Positions 35,191-43,901 of a stretch of 63,262 nt of DNA are shown one piece after another; position 1 is the stretch's first letter; each line of letters starts with the position of its first letter. Location: the NCBI GenBank assembly GCA_012840225.1, contig DULU01000065.1, positions 1-63,262 on the forward strand, given 5' to 3'. The position numbers were made by a program, and so were the translations under genes. Below the pieces are notes generated by a model, which had not been told where the DNA came from, searched no databases, and saw only the letters and a program-made list of their open reading frames with translations. The DNA comes from Bacillota bacterium (GTDB lineage Bacteria; Bacillota; Limnochordia; DTU080).

Positions 35191-35680
35191 GTATGCGCAG
35201 ATTCGTTATCTCTCACCGGCGGAGTGCCGGTTTGATCTTACGGCGGGCGGTTTCCTGCGCCTGGAGCTCGGTGCCGAGAGCTACGATCCGGTATATGTGT
35301 TCCGCTCTTTTCCCCTGAGCCTGGGTGATCGCTATCTCTCGGTGCGGGACGACAAAAACAATGAGATCGGCATCATCCGGGACCTGGCCGAGTTCAATTT
35401 GGACCAGGCCAATCTGGTGCGCGGGGAGCTGGAGCGGCGCTACTTCACGCCCATCATTAAGAAAGTGCACAAGATGAAGGAAGAATTCGGCTATATCTAC
35501 TGGGAAGTGGAGACCGACCGCGGCGCCCGCCGCTTCACCACCAAAGGCTCGCACGACTGCATCCTCCCCGTGGGTGAGAACCGGCTGATGATCATCGATG
35601 TGGACGGCAACCGCTTCGAGGTCACCAACTACCGGGAACTCGACACCAAGAGCGCCCGGCTGATTGAGACCCTGATGTAA
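35159..35680 (+). CDS. DUF1854 protein between two ABC exporters
   Basis: A 173-residue soluble protein starting with GTG at 35159 inside the end of the first exporter gene. It matches the DUF1854 pattern: IRYLSPAECRFDLTAGGFLR near the start, FPLSLGDRYLSVRD, EIGIIRDLAEFNLDQANLVR, EELERRYFTPIIKKV-like helices, and WEVETDRGARRFTTKGSHDC followed by DVDGNRFEVTNYREL. The domain has no known activity. It occurs next to the PH/zinc-ribbon type of ABC exporter in other bacteria, so it is probably a cytoplasmic accessory subunit or substrate adaptor. The overlap with the upstream gene and the 63-bp gap to the next exporter make one operon. Confidence 0.88.
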   Translation: MSTNSLDGLAEYAQIRYLSPAECRFDLTAGGFLRLELGAESYDPVYVFRSFPLSLGDRYLSVRDDKNNEIGIIRDLAEFNLDQANLVRGELERRYFTPIIKKVHKMKEEFGYIYWEVETDRGARRFTTKGSHDCILPVGENRLMIIDVDGNRFEVTNYRELDTKSARLIETLM

Positions 35681-35743
35681 TGTAATGTATATAACCAACC
35701 GAAACGAAACCCCCGAGGTTATAGCGCAAAGGAGCTGTGCATT

Positions 35744-37969
35744 TTGGGTGTCGCAGCGACAATAGCTTCGGAAAAGAGCCTGACGGCCGCTTTGGCCGGA
35801 GAAACTCCGGTCACCAAGGTAGCTTTTGATATCAGTCCGGAAGGCCGCTATATTGAGGGTCAGGTGGTAGTGACGCCCACCCGCCTCCTCATCACCAGTG
35901 ACGACTGCGTGATCCGGGAGATCACCTTGGCCGCATGCCGTGATTTCAAGACGACCACCATGGTGGGGAGCGGCTGCCTGGAGACGACGGTGGACGGTGT
36001 TCCCACCCGGCTGGTCCGCTTTAATATGCGGCTTTTGCCTTATTATTCCAACCTGGTGAAATACCTCAACAAAGTGACGGCGGGGGAAACTGCGCCCTAT
36101 TTTGAGGAGATCAAGGAGAAAACCTGTCCCCGCTGTGGGCTGGTTTATCCGGATGAATCGCAGATCTGTCCCAAATGCATCAACAAGGCGCAGTTGGTAA
36201 AGCGGCTCTTGTCACTGGCCAAGCCGCACGCCTGGATGATTTTGGGCACGATGGTGCTCTTCTGGATTTCCACCGGCGCCCGCCTCATCTCTCCGCAGCT
36301 CACCCGCCTCCTGATAGATGAAGGCATCGGCAATGGAAATACCGATAAAGTGGTATTCTATGTGCTGCTGATGAGCCTGGTGCTGCTCTTCAACCATGGT
36401 CTGGCCGTCGCCCGGGGCCTGCTTACCACGGTGTTGGGGTCACGCCTAGGTCAGGACCTGCGCAACATGGTCTACGGCAAATTGCAGGCTTTGTCCCTCA
36501 ACTACATAAGCAAGCACAAGACTGGCGACCTGATGAACCGGGTGACCAACGACACCAGCAACATCCAGTCGTTTGTGCAAAACCAGGCGGCTACCTTCAT
36601 CAACGACAGCCTGGTCTTCATCGGCATTGTGGCCATCCTTATGGCCAACCACTGGAAGCTCGCTCTGCTGGTGCTGGCGCCGGCGCCGCTCGTCATGTTC
36701 ATCATGGCCCGCATGCGGGCTACCTTTCGCACCATGTACCACCGGCAATGGCACTTCTTTGACCGGGTGAATTCGCTTTTGCAGGATATCCTGAGCGGTA
36801 TGCGGGTGGTGAAGACCTTCGGCCAGGAGAAGAGGGAAGTGGCCCGCTTCACCGCCTACAGCAAGGATTTTGCCGACATCACCGCCCGGAACGAGACCTT
36901 GTTCAACACTTTCTTCCCTTTCATCGGCTTTTTGATGGGCGCCGGCAACTTCCTGGTTCTCTATTTCGGCGGCCGGCTGGTGTTGGGATATGAGATGAGC
37001 AAAGGGGAGCTCATCCAGTTCACGCAGTATGCCGGCATGATCTGGGGACCGCTGCAGTTTTTCACCTTCATTCCCCGCTGGTTCACGCAGACCATGACCT
37101 CGGCTGAACGGGTGTTCACCGTGATCGACGAGGAGCCGGATGTGAAGGATCTGCCCAATGCCCGCCGGCACGAGATCAAAGGGGCGGTGAAGTTTGAAAA
37201 TGTCACCTTCGGCTATCGTTCCTATGAACCGGTGCTGCACAACATCAACGTAGATGTGCAGCCGGGCGAGATGATCGGCCTGGTGGGGCATTCGGGCGCG
37301 GGCAAATCGACTTTCATCAACCTGGTATGCCGCTTCTACGACCCCGATGAGGGGCGGGTGCTGGTGGACGGGGTGGACCTGCGCACGGTGTTGCAGTCCG
37401 ACATCCGCTCCCAGATCGGGGTGGTGCTGCAGGAACCGTTCCTTTTCTCCGGCACTATATACGAAAATATCGTCTATTCCAAGCCGGACGCCACGCCCGA
37501 AGAGGTGATTCGGGCGGCCAAGATTGCCAACGCCCACGACTTCATCATGAAATTCCGCGACGGTTACGACACGAAAGTGGGAGAGCGGGGCCAGCGGCTT
37601 TCGGGCGGCGAGCGGCAGCGCATCTCCATTGCCAGAGCCATCCTGCACAACCCGCGCATCCTCATCCTGGATGAAGCCACCGCCTCGGTGGACACCGACA
37701 CCGAGCAGCAGATCCAGGAAGCGCTGGGCCGCCTGGTGAAAAACCGCACCACTTTTGCCATCGCTCACCGCCTTTCCACCCTGCGCAATGCCACCCGCCT
37801 CTTGGTGCTGGACAAAGGGTGCATTGCCGAGGAAGGCACCCATGAGGAGCTATATGCCAAGGGCGGCATCTACCGCCGGCTGGTGGATGCGCAGATGGAG
37901 CTCTTCAAGATGCGGGAGACGGAGATAGCAGGCCAGCGCAACGGTGCCCATAACGGCAAGCCGGCTTGA
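35744..37969 (+). CDS. ABC exporter with PH-like and zinc-ribbon N-terminal domains (2)
   Basis: A 741-residue sister of the exporter at 32833. Residues 1-115 form the N-terminal PH-like domain (GQVVVTPTRLLITSDD, LVRFNMRLLPYYSNLVKYLN). A zinc ribbon, CPRCGLVYPDESQICPKC, lies near 127-145. Six transmembrane helices come next, then an ATPase with GLVGHSGAGKST, VVLQEPFLF, LSGGERQRIS, ILILDEATASVD and AIAHRLST. Both ATP sites of a dimer with the first exporter would therefore be catalytic. The start is TTG at 35744 with AAAGGAG nine bases upstream. Its 3' end carries a short repeat around the stop. Together with DUF1854 it forms a three-gene export unit, inferred from layout. Confidence 0.9.
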   Translation: MGVAATIASEKSLTAALAGETPVTKVAFDISPEGRYIEGQVVVTPTRLLITSDDCVIREITLAACRDFKTTTMVGSGCLETTVDGVPTRLVRFNMRLLPYYSNLVKYLNKVTAGETAPYFEEIKEKTCPRCGLVYPDESQICPKCINKAQLVKRLLSLAKPHAWMILGTMVLFWISTGARLISPQLTRLLIDEGIGNGNTDKVVFYVLLMSLVLLFNHGLAVARGLLTTVLGSRLGQDLRNMVYGKLQALSLNYISKHKTGDLMNRVTNDTSNIQSFVQNQAATFINDSLVFIGIVAILMANHWKLALLVLAPAPLVMFIMARMRATFRTMYHRQWHFFDRVNSLLQDILSGMRVVKTFGQEKREVARFTAYSKDFADITARNETLFNTFFPFIGFLMGAGNFLVLYFGGRLVLGYEMSKGELIQFTQYAGMIWGPLQFFTFIPRWFTQTMTSAERVFTVIDEEPDVKDLPNARRHEIKGAVKFENVTFGYRSYEPVLHNINVDVQPGEMIGLVGHSGAGKSTFINLVCRFYDPDEGRVLVDGVDLRTVLQSDIRSQIGVVLQEPFLFSGTIYENIVYSKPDATPEEVIRAAKIANAHDFIMKFRDGYDTKVGERGQRLSGGERQRISIARAILHNPRILILDEATASVDTDTEQQIQEALGRLVKNRTTFAIAHRLSTLRNATRLLVLDKGCIAEEGTHEELYAKGGIYRRLVDAQMELFKMRETEIAGQRNGAHNGKPA

Positions 37970-38004
37970 TAGCCGATATCCCCGATAGCCGGCTTGCTTG
38001 ATAG
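37958..38004. repeat. Short tandem repeat across the stop of exporter 2
   Basis: Units related to GCCGGCTTGATA occur three times, with the TGA stop (37967-37969) inside the first unit. The outer copies also pair as AAGCCGGCT/AGCCGGCTT, so a hairpin is possible; no T run follows. Confidence 0.55.
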
Positions 38005-38008
38005 ATGA

Positions 38009-38293
38009 AAGCCTCTGTTAATTTTTGGCATCGGGCATTACCCCCCTACCACTATCCGCTCCGGATACGACAAAGGACCTATTGTCGGGAGCATAACGTC
38101 GGAAAGAGAAGCTTCTCATGCGCAAAAAATTAGAAATATTATCGAGGGATGGATAAAAGAGACCGGCTTACCTGTAGATCCGGGATTGGAATGCAGATGG
38201 TGGCCGAGCAGACGGATAAGCAAGGAAAATGAAACCGTTTGGTCCCACCCTGTAGCAGGTGGCGCATTGATCAAAACTTCTCAGTTCAGTTAG
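38009..38293 (+). pseudogene. Unrecognised 3' gene remnant without start codon
   Basis: A frame stays open for 94 codons between in-frame stops but has no ATG or GTG; one TTG lies late. Its translation has protein-like character: LLIFGIGHYPPTTIRSGYDK, GPIVGSITSEREASHAQKIR, NIIEGWIKETGLPVDPGLEC and RWWPSRRISKENETVWSHPV. It ends 7 bp inside the 3' end of the AraC gene on the opposite strand. I do not recognise the family. A gene truncated by rearrangement is the likely explanation; chance openness is possible. Apart from this, 37970-38285 holds only the repeat at the exporter stop. Confidence 0.35.
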
Positions 38294-39233
38294 GAAATGA
38301 TAATCCACCTCTATTCTGGCGATAGCTGGATGGGGTGGATTTCATTACCCGTTTGAAAGTGGTTCTGAAAGTGGAGACATCCTTATAACCGACTTGCGCC
38401 GCCACCGCATCCACTCCCATATCCGTGGTGCAGAGCAGTTGGGCGGCCTGGTATATTCTGATGCGCTGGATATAGCCGAGCACGGTATCGCCCATGATTT
38501 CCTTGAATTGCTTGCCGAAATAGCCGTAGGAGAGACCGGCTCGCTCGGCGATATGCTTTACGGATATGTCTTCCTGGCAAGCCAGGCTATGGATCTCGGG
38601 AATCACCGCTAAAATGGCACTTGCGGTACCCGAATCAACGGTGCGGCGATCGGCAGCCTGGTTATGGCGGCACCAGAAGCGATGAAGCAAGATAAGCAAG
38701 GCGCGCAGCATGCTGTCCAGCATCACCTCATAACCGGGCTGGCGCCGGTTTTGCTCGGCCAGCATTTTCTGCATCAAATCCCGCATATTCTGAGGGATGC
38801 TGTGGAAAAGGCCCGGCTGATGATTGGTATTGGTGCAGGAATGTACCGAAACAAAGCTGGCCAGCATGGTGGTGATGTTGTTGTCGCGCAGTGAATCGCC
38901 CAACGCGTCCGGAATAAAATTGATGTTGATTATTTCAATGGTGGCGCCGGGTTCCACAAAATAACCGTGGGGGATGATGGGATTGACTACCAGGAGATCG
39001 CCCTCTTCCACCGGATACAAGACATCTCCCCGCCGGTGCAGAGCCTGCCCTTTGTGGATATAAGCCAGTTCGAAATAGGCATGGGTATGCATGCGCACCG
39101 AATAGCGGCGTACGGTCAGCGTCACAAAAACCCTCGTACCCTCGCCTCCCATAATTGAACAAGGCAGCTTGGGAGGTGAGGCATTATCTATAAGTTCTTC
39201 GCTGCTTTCTGTGACCTCCAAGAGCAAGCCCAT
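38286..39233 (-). CDS. AraC-family regulator of the exporter/pyruvyltransferase block
   Basis: A 315-residue AraC protein with an N-terminal cupin (RVFVTLTVRRYSVRMHTHAY, ELAYIHKGQALHRRGDVLYP, VNPIIPHGYFVEPGATIEII) and a C-terminal double HTH (HIAERAGLSYGYFGKQFKEI, DAVAAQVGYKDVSTFRTTFK). The ATG at 39233 follows GGAGG by eight bases; an upstream in-frame TTG lacks a site. It is divergent from the second pyruvyltransferase gene, and a repeated GCGCGT element sits in the shared region. The same element precedes two nearby sugar-binding genes, so this protein is the natural candidate to bind it. The ligand is unknown. Confidence 0.9.
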   Translation of the reverse strand: MGLLLEVTESSEELIDNASPPKLPCSIMGGEGTRVFVTLTVRRYSVRMHTHAYFELAYIHKGQALHRRGDVLYPVEEGDLLVVNPIIPHGYFVEPGATIEIININFIPDALGDSLRDNNITTMLASFVSVHSCTNTNHQPGLFHSIPQNMRDLMQKMLAEQNRRQPGYEVMLDSMLRALLILLHRFWCRHNQAADRRTVDSGTASAILAVIPEIHSLACQEDISVKHIAERAGLSYGYFGKQFKEIMGDTVLGYIQRIRIYQAAQLLCTTDMGVDAVAAQVGYKDVSTFRTTFKRVMKSTPSSYRQNRGGLSFPN

Positions 39234-39354
39234 CCGAACTACCTCCGGAGCACTGCATGCTTGAACCAACTATACAGGCTTTATCATTTTTTGCACATAT
39301 ACATAATTAGCTGTGCCGTTGTTAATTCCTTTAATTCGATCCTTTAACATGGCG

Positions 39355-39382
39355 GCGCGTTTCTTCCCCTTAAAGAACGCGC
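39355..39382 (+). promoter_or_regulatory. Candidate GCGCGT operator between AraC and pyruvyltransferase 2
   Basis: GCGCGTTTC (39355-39363) and GAACGCGC (39375-39382) form an inverted pair, followed by GGCGCTTGCCGG, a 12-mer also found upstream of pyruvyltransferase 1. It lies 65-92 bp before the ATG at 39447 and 122 bp from the AraC start. Confidence 0.5.
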
Positions 39383-39446
39383 AGGCGGCGCTTGCCGGAG
39401 AAGATGGGCATCTATAGGATGAGGGTAGATTGGAGGGGTATGCAGA

Positions 39447-40850
39447 ATGAAACATCTACTTATTGCCTTTAGCTGGAGTATCAGCAATATTGGCGATATC
39501 GGCATCACACCCGGCTTGCTGACCCTGATCAAGGAGAAAAATCCCAAGCGCCGGGCTGTCGTTTTAGCCTTGCACAGGGAGGGCGACAGCGCCATTCCTT
39601 ACCTGCAGGATTACCTGCCGCGCTATCTACCCGGATGCCGGGTGGTGCCGAATCCTATTCGTCCCTTGCTGCATTCGGATGCCGCCGGCAAAAGCCATGC
39701 GGAAAGGGGAATAGAGCCCGGCGCCTGGCAAGCTTTTCAGGAACGCTGGGGTCCATATCGCCTGGCGGCTTTTGACCGCGGGTGCCTCGCTGCCCGGACA
39801 GCTCAGGCCATGGCCGACGACATTCTGCAACGCTTACCCGGTGAGCTCTATGCCCAGATGCAGAAGGTGAATCCCGTGGCCGCCGAGGCCTTTGCCAATG
39901 CCGGTTTTGTGGTTTTCAATTCCGGAACCGTGCTCAATTTTGGCCGGGCGGGGAAGCGGCGCTTCTGGCAATCACCTTTTCAGCTGGCTATGCCCTTGAT
40001 TTTGGCCCGACATCTGGGCATTCCCTACGGCATCAACGCCCACAGCTTCGATGCTCTGGAATGGCCCAGCGATCTGGTATACAGACCGCTTTTCCGCGAT
40101 GCGCAGTTTGTTTTCTGCCGGGACAGCGACTCTCTTTTGTACCTCAACCAGCGCAATTTAGGCAACAGCCGCAGCGGTTTTCGCCCGGACAGCACCTTCT
40201 TTTTCCGGGGTGAAGATGAAGAATGGGCGGCAGATTTCCTGAAACGGCACGGTTTAAAGGAAAAGGAATTCATCACCGTGACCATTCGCACTTCGGCCCA
40301 ACCCGGTCCCCTGCAGGGGGTGATGGAGCCTGAAAGGGAAGAGCGGCATATGGAAAAGCTCCGCGCTTTTATAGAACGCTGGACGGTGGTGACAGGGCAA
40401 AAAGTGTTGCTCTGTCCCGAGGTGAGGTGGGAAGTGGAAGCAGCCGGCGAGCGCATATTCAAACACCTCTCCCCGCAAGCCAAAGAGAAATGTGTCTGGC
40501 TGGATCATTTCTGGACCACCGAACAAGCTGGCTCAATCTATCGCAAGGCCCGCATCGTGGTAAGCATGGAAATGCATTCCATCATTATGGCTTTCGGTCT
40601 GGGTACGCCTGTGCTGCATCCACAATTTTCGGAGGCGGGGCGGAAAGCCTGGATGCTGGAAGATATCGGTGTCGGCGACTGGCTGTTCGATATCGACGAG
40701 ATGGAGGCGGAAGAACTGCTCAAAGCCGCTTTTGATATCCATGAGAATTATCCGGCGGCGGAAGCCAGGGTGACCGAGGGCATGAAACGTCTGCATCAAC
40801 TCGGCAGCGAAGTGGTGGATCTGATCGAAACCACCGGCCGCTGGAGTTAA
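39447..40850 (+). CDS. Polysaccharide pyruvyltransferase-family protein (2)
   Basis: A 467-residue member of the pyruvyltransferase family, related to the gene at 31199. The N-terminus, LLIAFSWSISNIGDIGITPG, carries the family nucleotide-like motif. Later come VVFNSGTVLNFGRAGKRRFW, GIPYGINAHSFDALEW, CRDSDSLLYLNQR and a C-terminal VVSMEMHSIIMAFGLGTPVL with the conserved R/K-x-H-S-I-I-M-A type helix. It lacks the zinc-ribbon start of its relative. GGAGGGG lies upstream of the ATG. A matching pair of such enzymes flanking exporters suggests that the exported molecule or a surface glycan is pyruvylated; this is inference. A strong terminator follows. Confidence 0.85.
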   Translation: MKHLLIAFSWSISNIGDIGITPGLLTLIKEKNPKRRAVVLALHREGDSAIPYLQDYLPRYLPGCRVVPNPIRPLLHSDAAGKSHAERGIEPGAWQAFQERWGPYRLAAFDRGCLAARTAQAMADDILQRLPGELYAQMQKVNPVAAEAFANAGFVVFNSGTVLNFGRAGKRRFWQSPFQLAMPLILARHLGIPYGINAHSFDALEWPSDLVYRPLFRDAQFVFCRDSDSLLYLNQRNLGNSRSGFRPDSTFFFRGEDEEWAADFLKRHGLKEKEFITVTIRTSAQPGPLQGVMEPEREERHMEKLRAFIERWTVVTGQKVLLCPEVRWEVEAAGERIFKHLSPQAKEKCVWLDHFWTTEQAGSIYRKARIVVSMEMHSIIMAFGLGTPVLHPQFSEAGRKAWMLEDIGVGDWLFDIDEMEAEELLKAAFDIHENYPAAEARVTEGMKRLHQLGSEVVDLIETTGRWS

Positions 40851-40900
40851 GTGTTAACTGGCATGAACATATAGGCAACTGTTTTGGAACTGAATACAAG

Positions 40901-40939
40901 AAAAGCCGGTGCTCACCATAGCGGCGAGCACCGGCTTTT
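40901..40939. terminator. Bidirectional terminator, 14-bp stem
   Basis: AAAAGCCGGTGCTC (40901-40914) pairs perfectly with GAGCACCGGCTTTT (40926-40939). The A and T runs at the two ends suit termination in both directions, between the pyruvyltransferase gene and the convergent sugar-binding gene. Confidence 0.85.
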
Positions 40940-41013
40940 CTGATAGTATTTAATTTTGATACACAGTCACAGGTCACAGGTTAGCGACGCGCCCCTTTGC
41001 CTGTCCAACCATA

Positions 41014-42279
41014 TCAATACCCGGCCTCTTTCAGGTGAGCGTTGGCCAACTGTTCAGCCTCAGCCAAGGCCGCACCCACCGGCATCTCGCCGCGGGCCCC
41101 TTTGATCAGCGATTTAGTCACCAAAGGCTGTAGCGCCCTGATTTCGGGGTGTAATATGTCGAAGCGGACATAGGGCACTTCGTTTATGAATTTGACGGCC
41201 CAGTCCTTATGCTGCTCGCCAAAGTAATCGATGCCGATGTCTTTGCGCACGGGCAGGAAGGCCGTTTCGATCAGGAACTGGCGCACATTCTCCGGACGCA
41301 AGGTGAAGGCCAATAACTCCATGGCCAAATCCACATGCGGTCCCTTAGGCACCACCCAGCCGGCCAGGGAGCCATAACCGACCTTTTCCTTATGACGCAG
41401 GATGGGACCGACATCCACCCAGGAGCGGCCTTCTTCTCGCCAGGTCTTGACAAAGGTGGAATACCACTGCCACAACATCGCCGCCTTCTGATCCCGGAAA
41501 GGATTCGTACCTTCGGTAGCGATTCGGCTTTGCAGCTGCTCGGCATAGAAATTCAAAGCCGCCCGCCCTTCGTCGGAGTTGAAGGCCACCTTGCCGGCTT
41601 CACTGATTTCGATGGGAATGTCGCCACGCCTGGATTCCAGCCACTGCCCGCCGGCCTGGAACAGGACCGGTTGGAACCAAGAGGTGGTAGTGGTGGTAGA
41701 GACTTGTAGTGAAGCACCATAACGCTCGACCTGATTGTTCGGACCGAGGATGGTCAACTTTTTGGCGATGGCGATGAAATCGTCCCAGGTTTCCGGCGGA
41801 CGGTCTCCGCCAATGCCGCTTTCTTCAAATACCTGGCGGTTGTAAAGAGTGGTATTGACGCTCATGCGGTGCGGCAGGAAGTATAATTCCCCCTTATACT
41901 TCACGCTTTCCAAAACACCAGGGAAATAGACATCCAGGTTGCCGAAGAGCCCCTTTTCCACATAGGGGGTCAGGCTTTCCACGATGTTGTTTTCCACATA
42001 CATAGGCAGGAAGTCCAGGTTCAGATGGGTGAGGGCGGGCGGTACTCCGGCAGCCATGGCCACCAGCAAACCTTCAGTCCGGAAGTCGCCGCTGGGCTGC
42101 CTTTGATTGATCTTCACGCCGGGATGGGTCCGCTCGAAGGCTTCGATCACGGATTGAGGTATCTTCTGGTTGGTGTAGCTCCATACCTCAAGTTCCACAG
42201 CCAATACAGGGGAGCACAACAGAACGATCGTCATCAAACTGAGCAACACCATCAACTTGCTTTGCTTTTTGCTTCTCAT
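41014..42279 (-). CDS. Extracellular sugar-binding protein, tandem copy 1
   Basis: A 421-residue family 1 solute-binding protein. The signal peptide is RSKKQSKLMVLLSLMTIVLL, then CSPVLA. The mature protein starts VELEVWSYTNQKIPQSVIEA, then FERTHPGVKINQRQPSG. By eye it is close to 90 percent identical to the next gene upstream (42583), including the signal peptide, so this is a recent tandem duplication. The ATG at 42279 has AAGGAG nine bases upstream; a GTG at 42288 overlaps that site and is less likely. It has a GCGCGT operator-like pair 124-154 bp upstream. No transporter permease or ATPase accompanies it. Confidence 0.9.
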   Translation of the reverse strand: MRSKKQSKLMVLLSLMTIVLLCSPVLAVELEVWSYTNQKIPQSVIEAFERTHPGVKINQRQPSGDFRTEGLLVAMAAGVPPALTHLNLDFLPMYVENNIVESLTPYVEKGLFGNLDVYFPGVLESVKYKGELYFLPHRMSVNTTLYNRQVFEESGIGGDRPPETWDDFIAIAKKLTILGPNNQVERYGASLQVSTTTTTSWFQPVLFQAGGQWLESRRGDIPIEISEAGKVAFNSDEGRAALNFYAEQLQSRIATEGTNPFRDQKAAMLWQWYSTFVKTWREEGRSWVDVGPILRHKEKVGYGSLAGWVVPKGPHVDLAMELLAFTLRPENVRQFLIETAFLPVRKDIGIDYFGEQHKDWAVKFINEVPYVRFDILHPEIRALQPLVTKSLIKGARGEMPVGAALAEAEQLANAHLKEAGY

Positions 42280-42402
42280 CACTCTCACTCCTTAAAATTT
42301 ATATATATAATTGTTAGATGATTGAAAATGTTAAACTACTGTTTTGAGGTTTATCCCCTTATGTTCAGTTTAGATCAGGATACTTTTAGGGGACAAGCGG
42401 CA

Positions 42403-42433
42403 GAAACGCGCACCTTGCAAGGCAAACACGCGC
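42403..42433 (-). promoter_or_regulatory. Candidate GCGCGT operator of sugar-binding copy 1
   Basis: On the minus strand GCGCGT (42433-42428) and GCGCGTTTC (42411-42403) are direct repeats with a 22-bp pitch, close to the 21-bp pitch usual for AraC-type half-sites. A 10-bp palindrome CCTTGCAAGG (42413-42422) lies between them. Confidence 0.5.
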
Positions 42434-42506
42434 CTTTTCGGCGCACCCGGCAAATGTCCTCTGCCACGTTGCCTCCTTTTCCTGCCAATACTTCCTCTAT
42501 CATAAG

Positions 42507-42547
42507 AAAAAACCGGTGCCGGCCATTTTTGGCACAGCACCGGCTTT
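42507..42547. terminator. Terminator between the tandem sugar-binding genes
   Basis: AAAAAACCGGTGC (42507-42519) and GCACCGGCTTTT (42537-42547) form an 11-bp interrupted stem that is similar in sequence to the terminator at 40901, consistent with duplication of the whole unit. A doubled TTCTGATAGTGT follows at 42545-42570. Confidence 0.7.
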
Positions 42548-42582
42548 TCTGATAGTGTTTCTGATAGTGTTTTAGATTAATC

Positions 42583-43851
42583 TCAATACCCGGCCTCTTT
42601 CAGGTGAGCATTGGCTAACTGTTCCGCCTCGGCCAAAGCCGCAGCCACCGGCATCTCGCCGCGGGCTCCCTTGATCAGCGATTTAGCTACTATGGGCTGG
42701 AGATCCCTGATAGCGGGATGCAGGATATCGAAGCGAACATAAGGCACTTCGTTTATGAATTTGACGGCCCAGTCTTTATGCTGCTCACCGAAGTAATCGA
42801 TGCCGATGTCTTTGCGCACGGGCAGGAAGGCCGTTTCGATCAGGAACTGGCGCACATTCTCCGGACGCAGGGTGAAGGCCAAGAACTCCATGGCCAAATC
42901 TACATGCGGTCCCTTAGGCACCACCCAGCCGGCGAGGGAGCCATAGCCGACCTTCTCCTTATGGCGCAGGATGGGACCAACATCAACCCAGGAACGGCCT
43001 TCTTCCCACCAGGTCTTGACATAAGTGGAATACGACTGCCACCACATCGCCGCCTTCTGATCCCGGAAAAAATTAGAGGTATCGGTGGCAATGAGGCTTT
43101 GCAGTTGCTCGGCATAAAAATTCAGGGCAGCCCGGCCTTCGTCGGAGTTGAAGGCCACCTTGCTGGCTTCACTTATTTCTATGGGAATGTCGCCACGCTT
43201 GGACTCCAGCCACTGCCCGCCGGCCTGGAACAGGACCGGCTGGAACCAGGAGGTGGTAGTGGTGGTGGAGGTGGACAGATTAGCGCCGTAACGCAGGATC
43301 TGGTTATTCGGGCCTACGATGGTCATCTTTTTGGCAATGGCGATGAATTCGTCCCAAGTTTCCGGCGGGCGATCCCCGCTGATGCCGCTTTCTTCGAACA
43401 TCTGGCGGTTGTAAAGAGTGGTATTGACACTCATGCGGTGCGGCAGGAAGTACAAATCTCCTTTATACTTTACACTTTCCACAATGCCTGGGAAATAAGC
43501 GTTGAGGTCGCCGAAAAGCCCCTTTTCCACATAGGGAGTCAGGCTTTCCACGATGTTGTTCTCCACATACATGGGCAGGAAGTCCAGGTTCAGATGGGTG
43601 AGGGCGGGAGGCACTCCGGCGGCTATAGCCACCAGTAAACCTTCATTCCGGAAGCTGCTGCCAGAATGTAGTCTTTGATTGATCTTTACACCGGGATGGG
43701 TTCTTTCAAAAGCATCGATCACGGATTGAGGAATTCTTTGGTTGCTGTAGCTCCAGACATCAAGTTCAACAGCCAATACAGGGGAGCACAACAGAACGAT
43801 CGTCATCAAACTGAGCAACACCATCAACTTGCTTTGCTTTTTGCTTCTCAT
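42583..43851 (-). CDS. Extracellular sugar-binding protein, tandem copy 2
   Basis: A 422-residue near-duplicate of the gene at 41014. Differences gather in a few places, such as RLHSGSSFRNEG versus RQPSGDFRTEG near residue 60, and the segment around 250 (SLIATDTSNFFRDQ versus SRIATEGTNPFRDQ). These lie where binding-cleft loops may be, so ligand preference could differ. AAGGAG lies eight bases before the ATG at 43851. The promoter region has TATAAT on the minus strand and a GCGCGT operator pair that overlaps the -35 position. It is not linked to importer membrane genes. Confidence 0.9.
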   Translation of the reverse strand: MRSKKQSKLMVLLSLMTIVLLCSPVLAVELDVWSYSNQRIPQSVIDAFERTHPGVKINQRLHSGSSFRNEGLLVAIAAGVPPALTHLNLDFLPMYVENNIVESLTPYVEKGLFGDLNAYFPGIVESVKYKGDLYFLPHRMSVNTTLYNRQMFEESGISGDRPPETWDEFIAIAKKMTIVGPNNQILRYGANLSTSTTTTTSWFQPVLFQAGGQWLESKRGDIPIEISEASKVAFNSDEGRAALNFYAEQLQSLIATDTSNFFRDQKAAMWWQSYSTYVKTWWEEGRSWVDVGPILRHKEKVGYGSLAGWVVPKGPHVDLAMEFLAFTLRPENVRQFLIETAFLPVRKDIGIDYFGEQHKDWAVKFINEVPYVRFDILHPAIRDLQPIVAKSLIKGARGEMPVAAALAEAEQLANAHLKEAGY

Positions 43852-43901
43852 CACACCTGCTCCTTATTTTGTAATATCTTCCATTAAGACCAGCTTAGGT
43901 G

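Noticed and set aside
36446-37843. A 465-codon open frame on the minus strand opposite exporter 2
   Set aside because: It is the antisense shadow of a GC-rich conserved gene; its translation has no domain signature, while the plus strand shows every ABC motif.
32833-37969. A cyanophycin metabolism locus
   Set aside because: The exporter/DUF1854 type suggests it, but no cyanophycin synthetase or cyanophycinase is encoded in the window.
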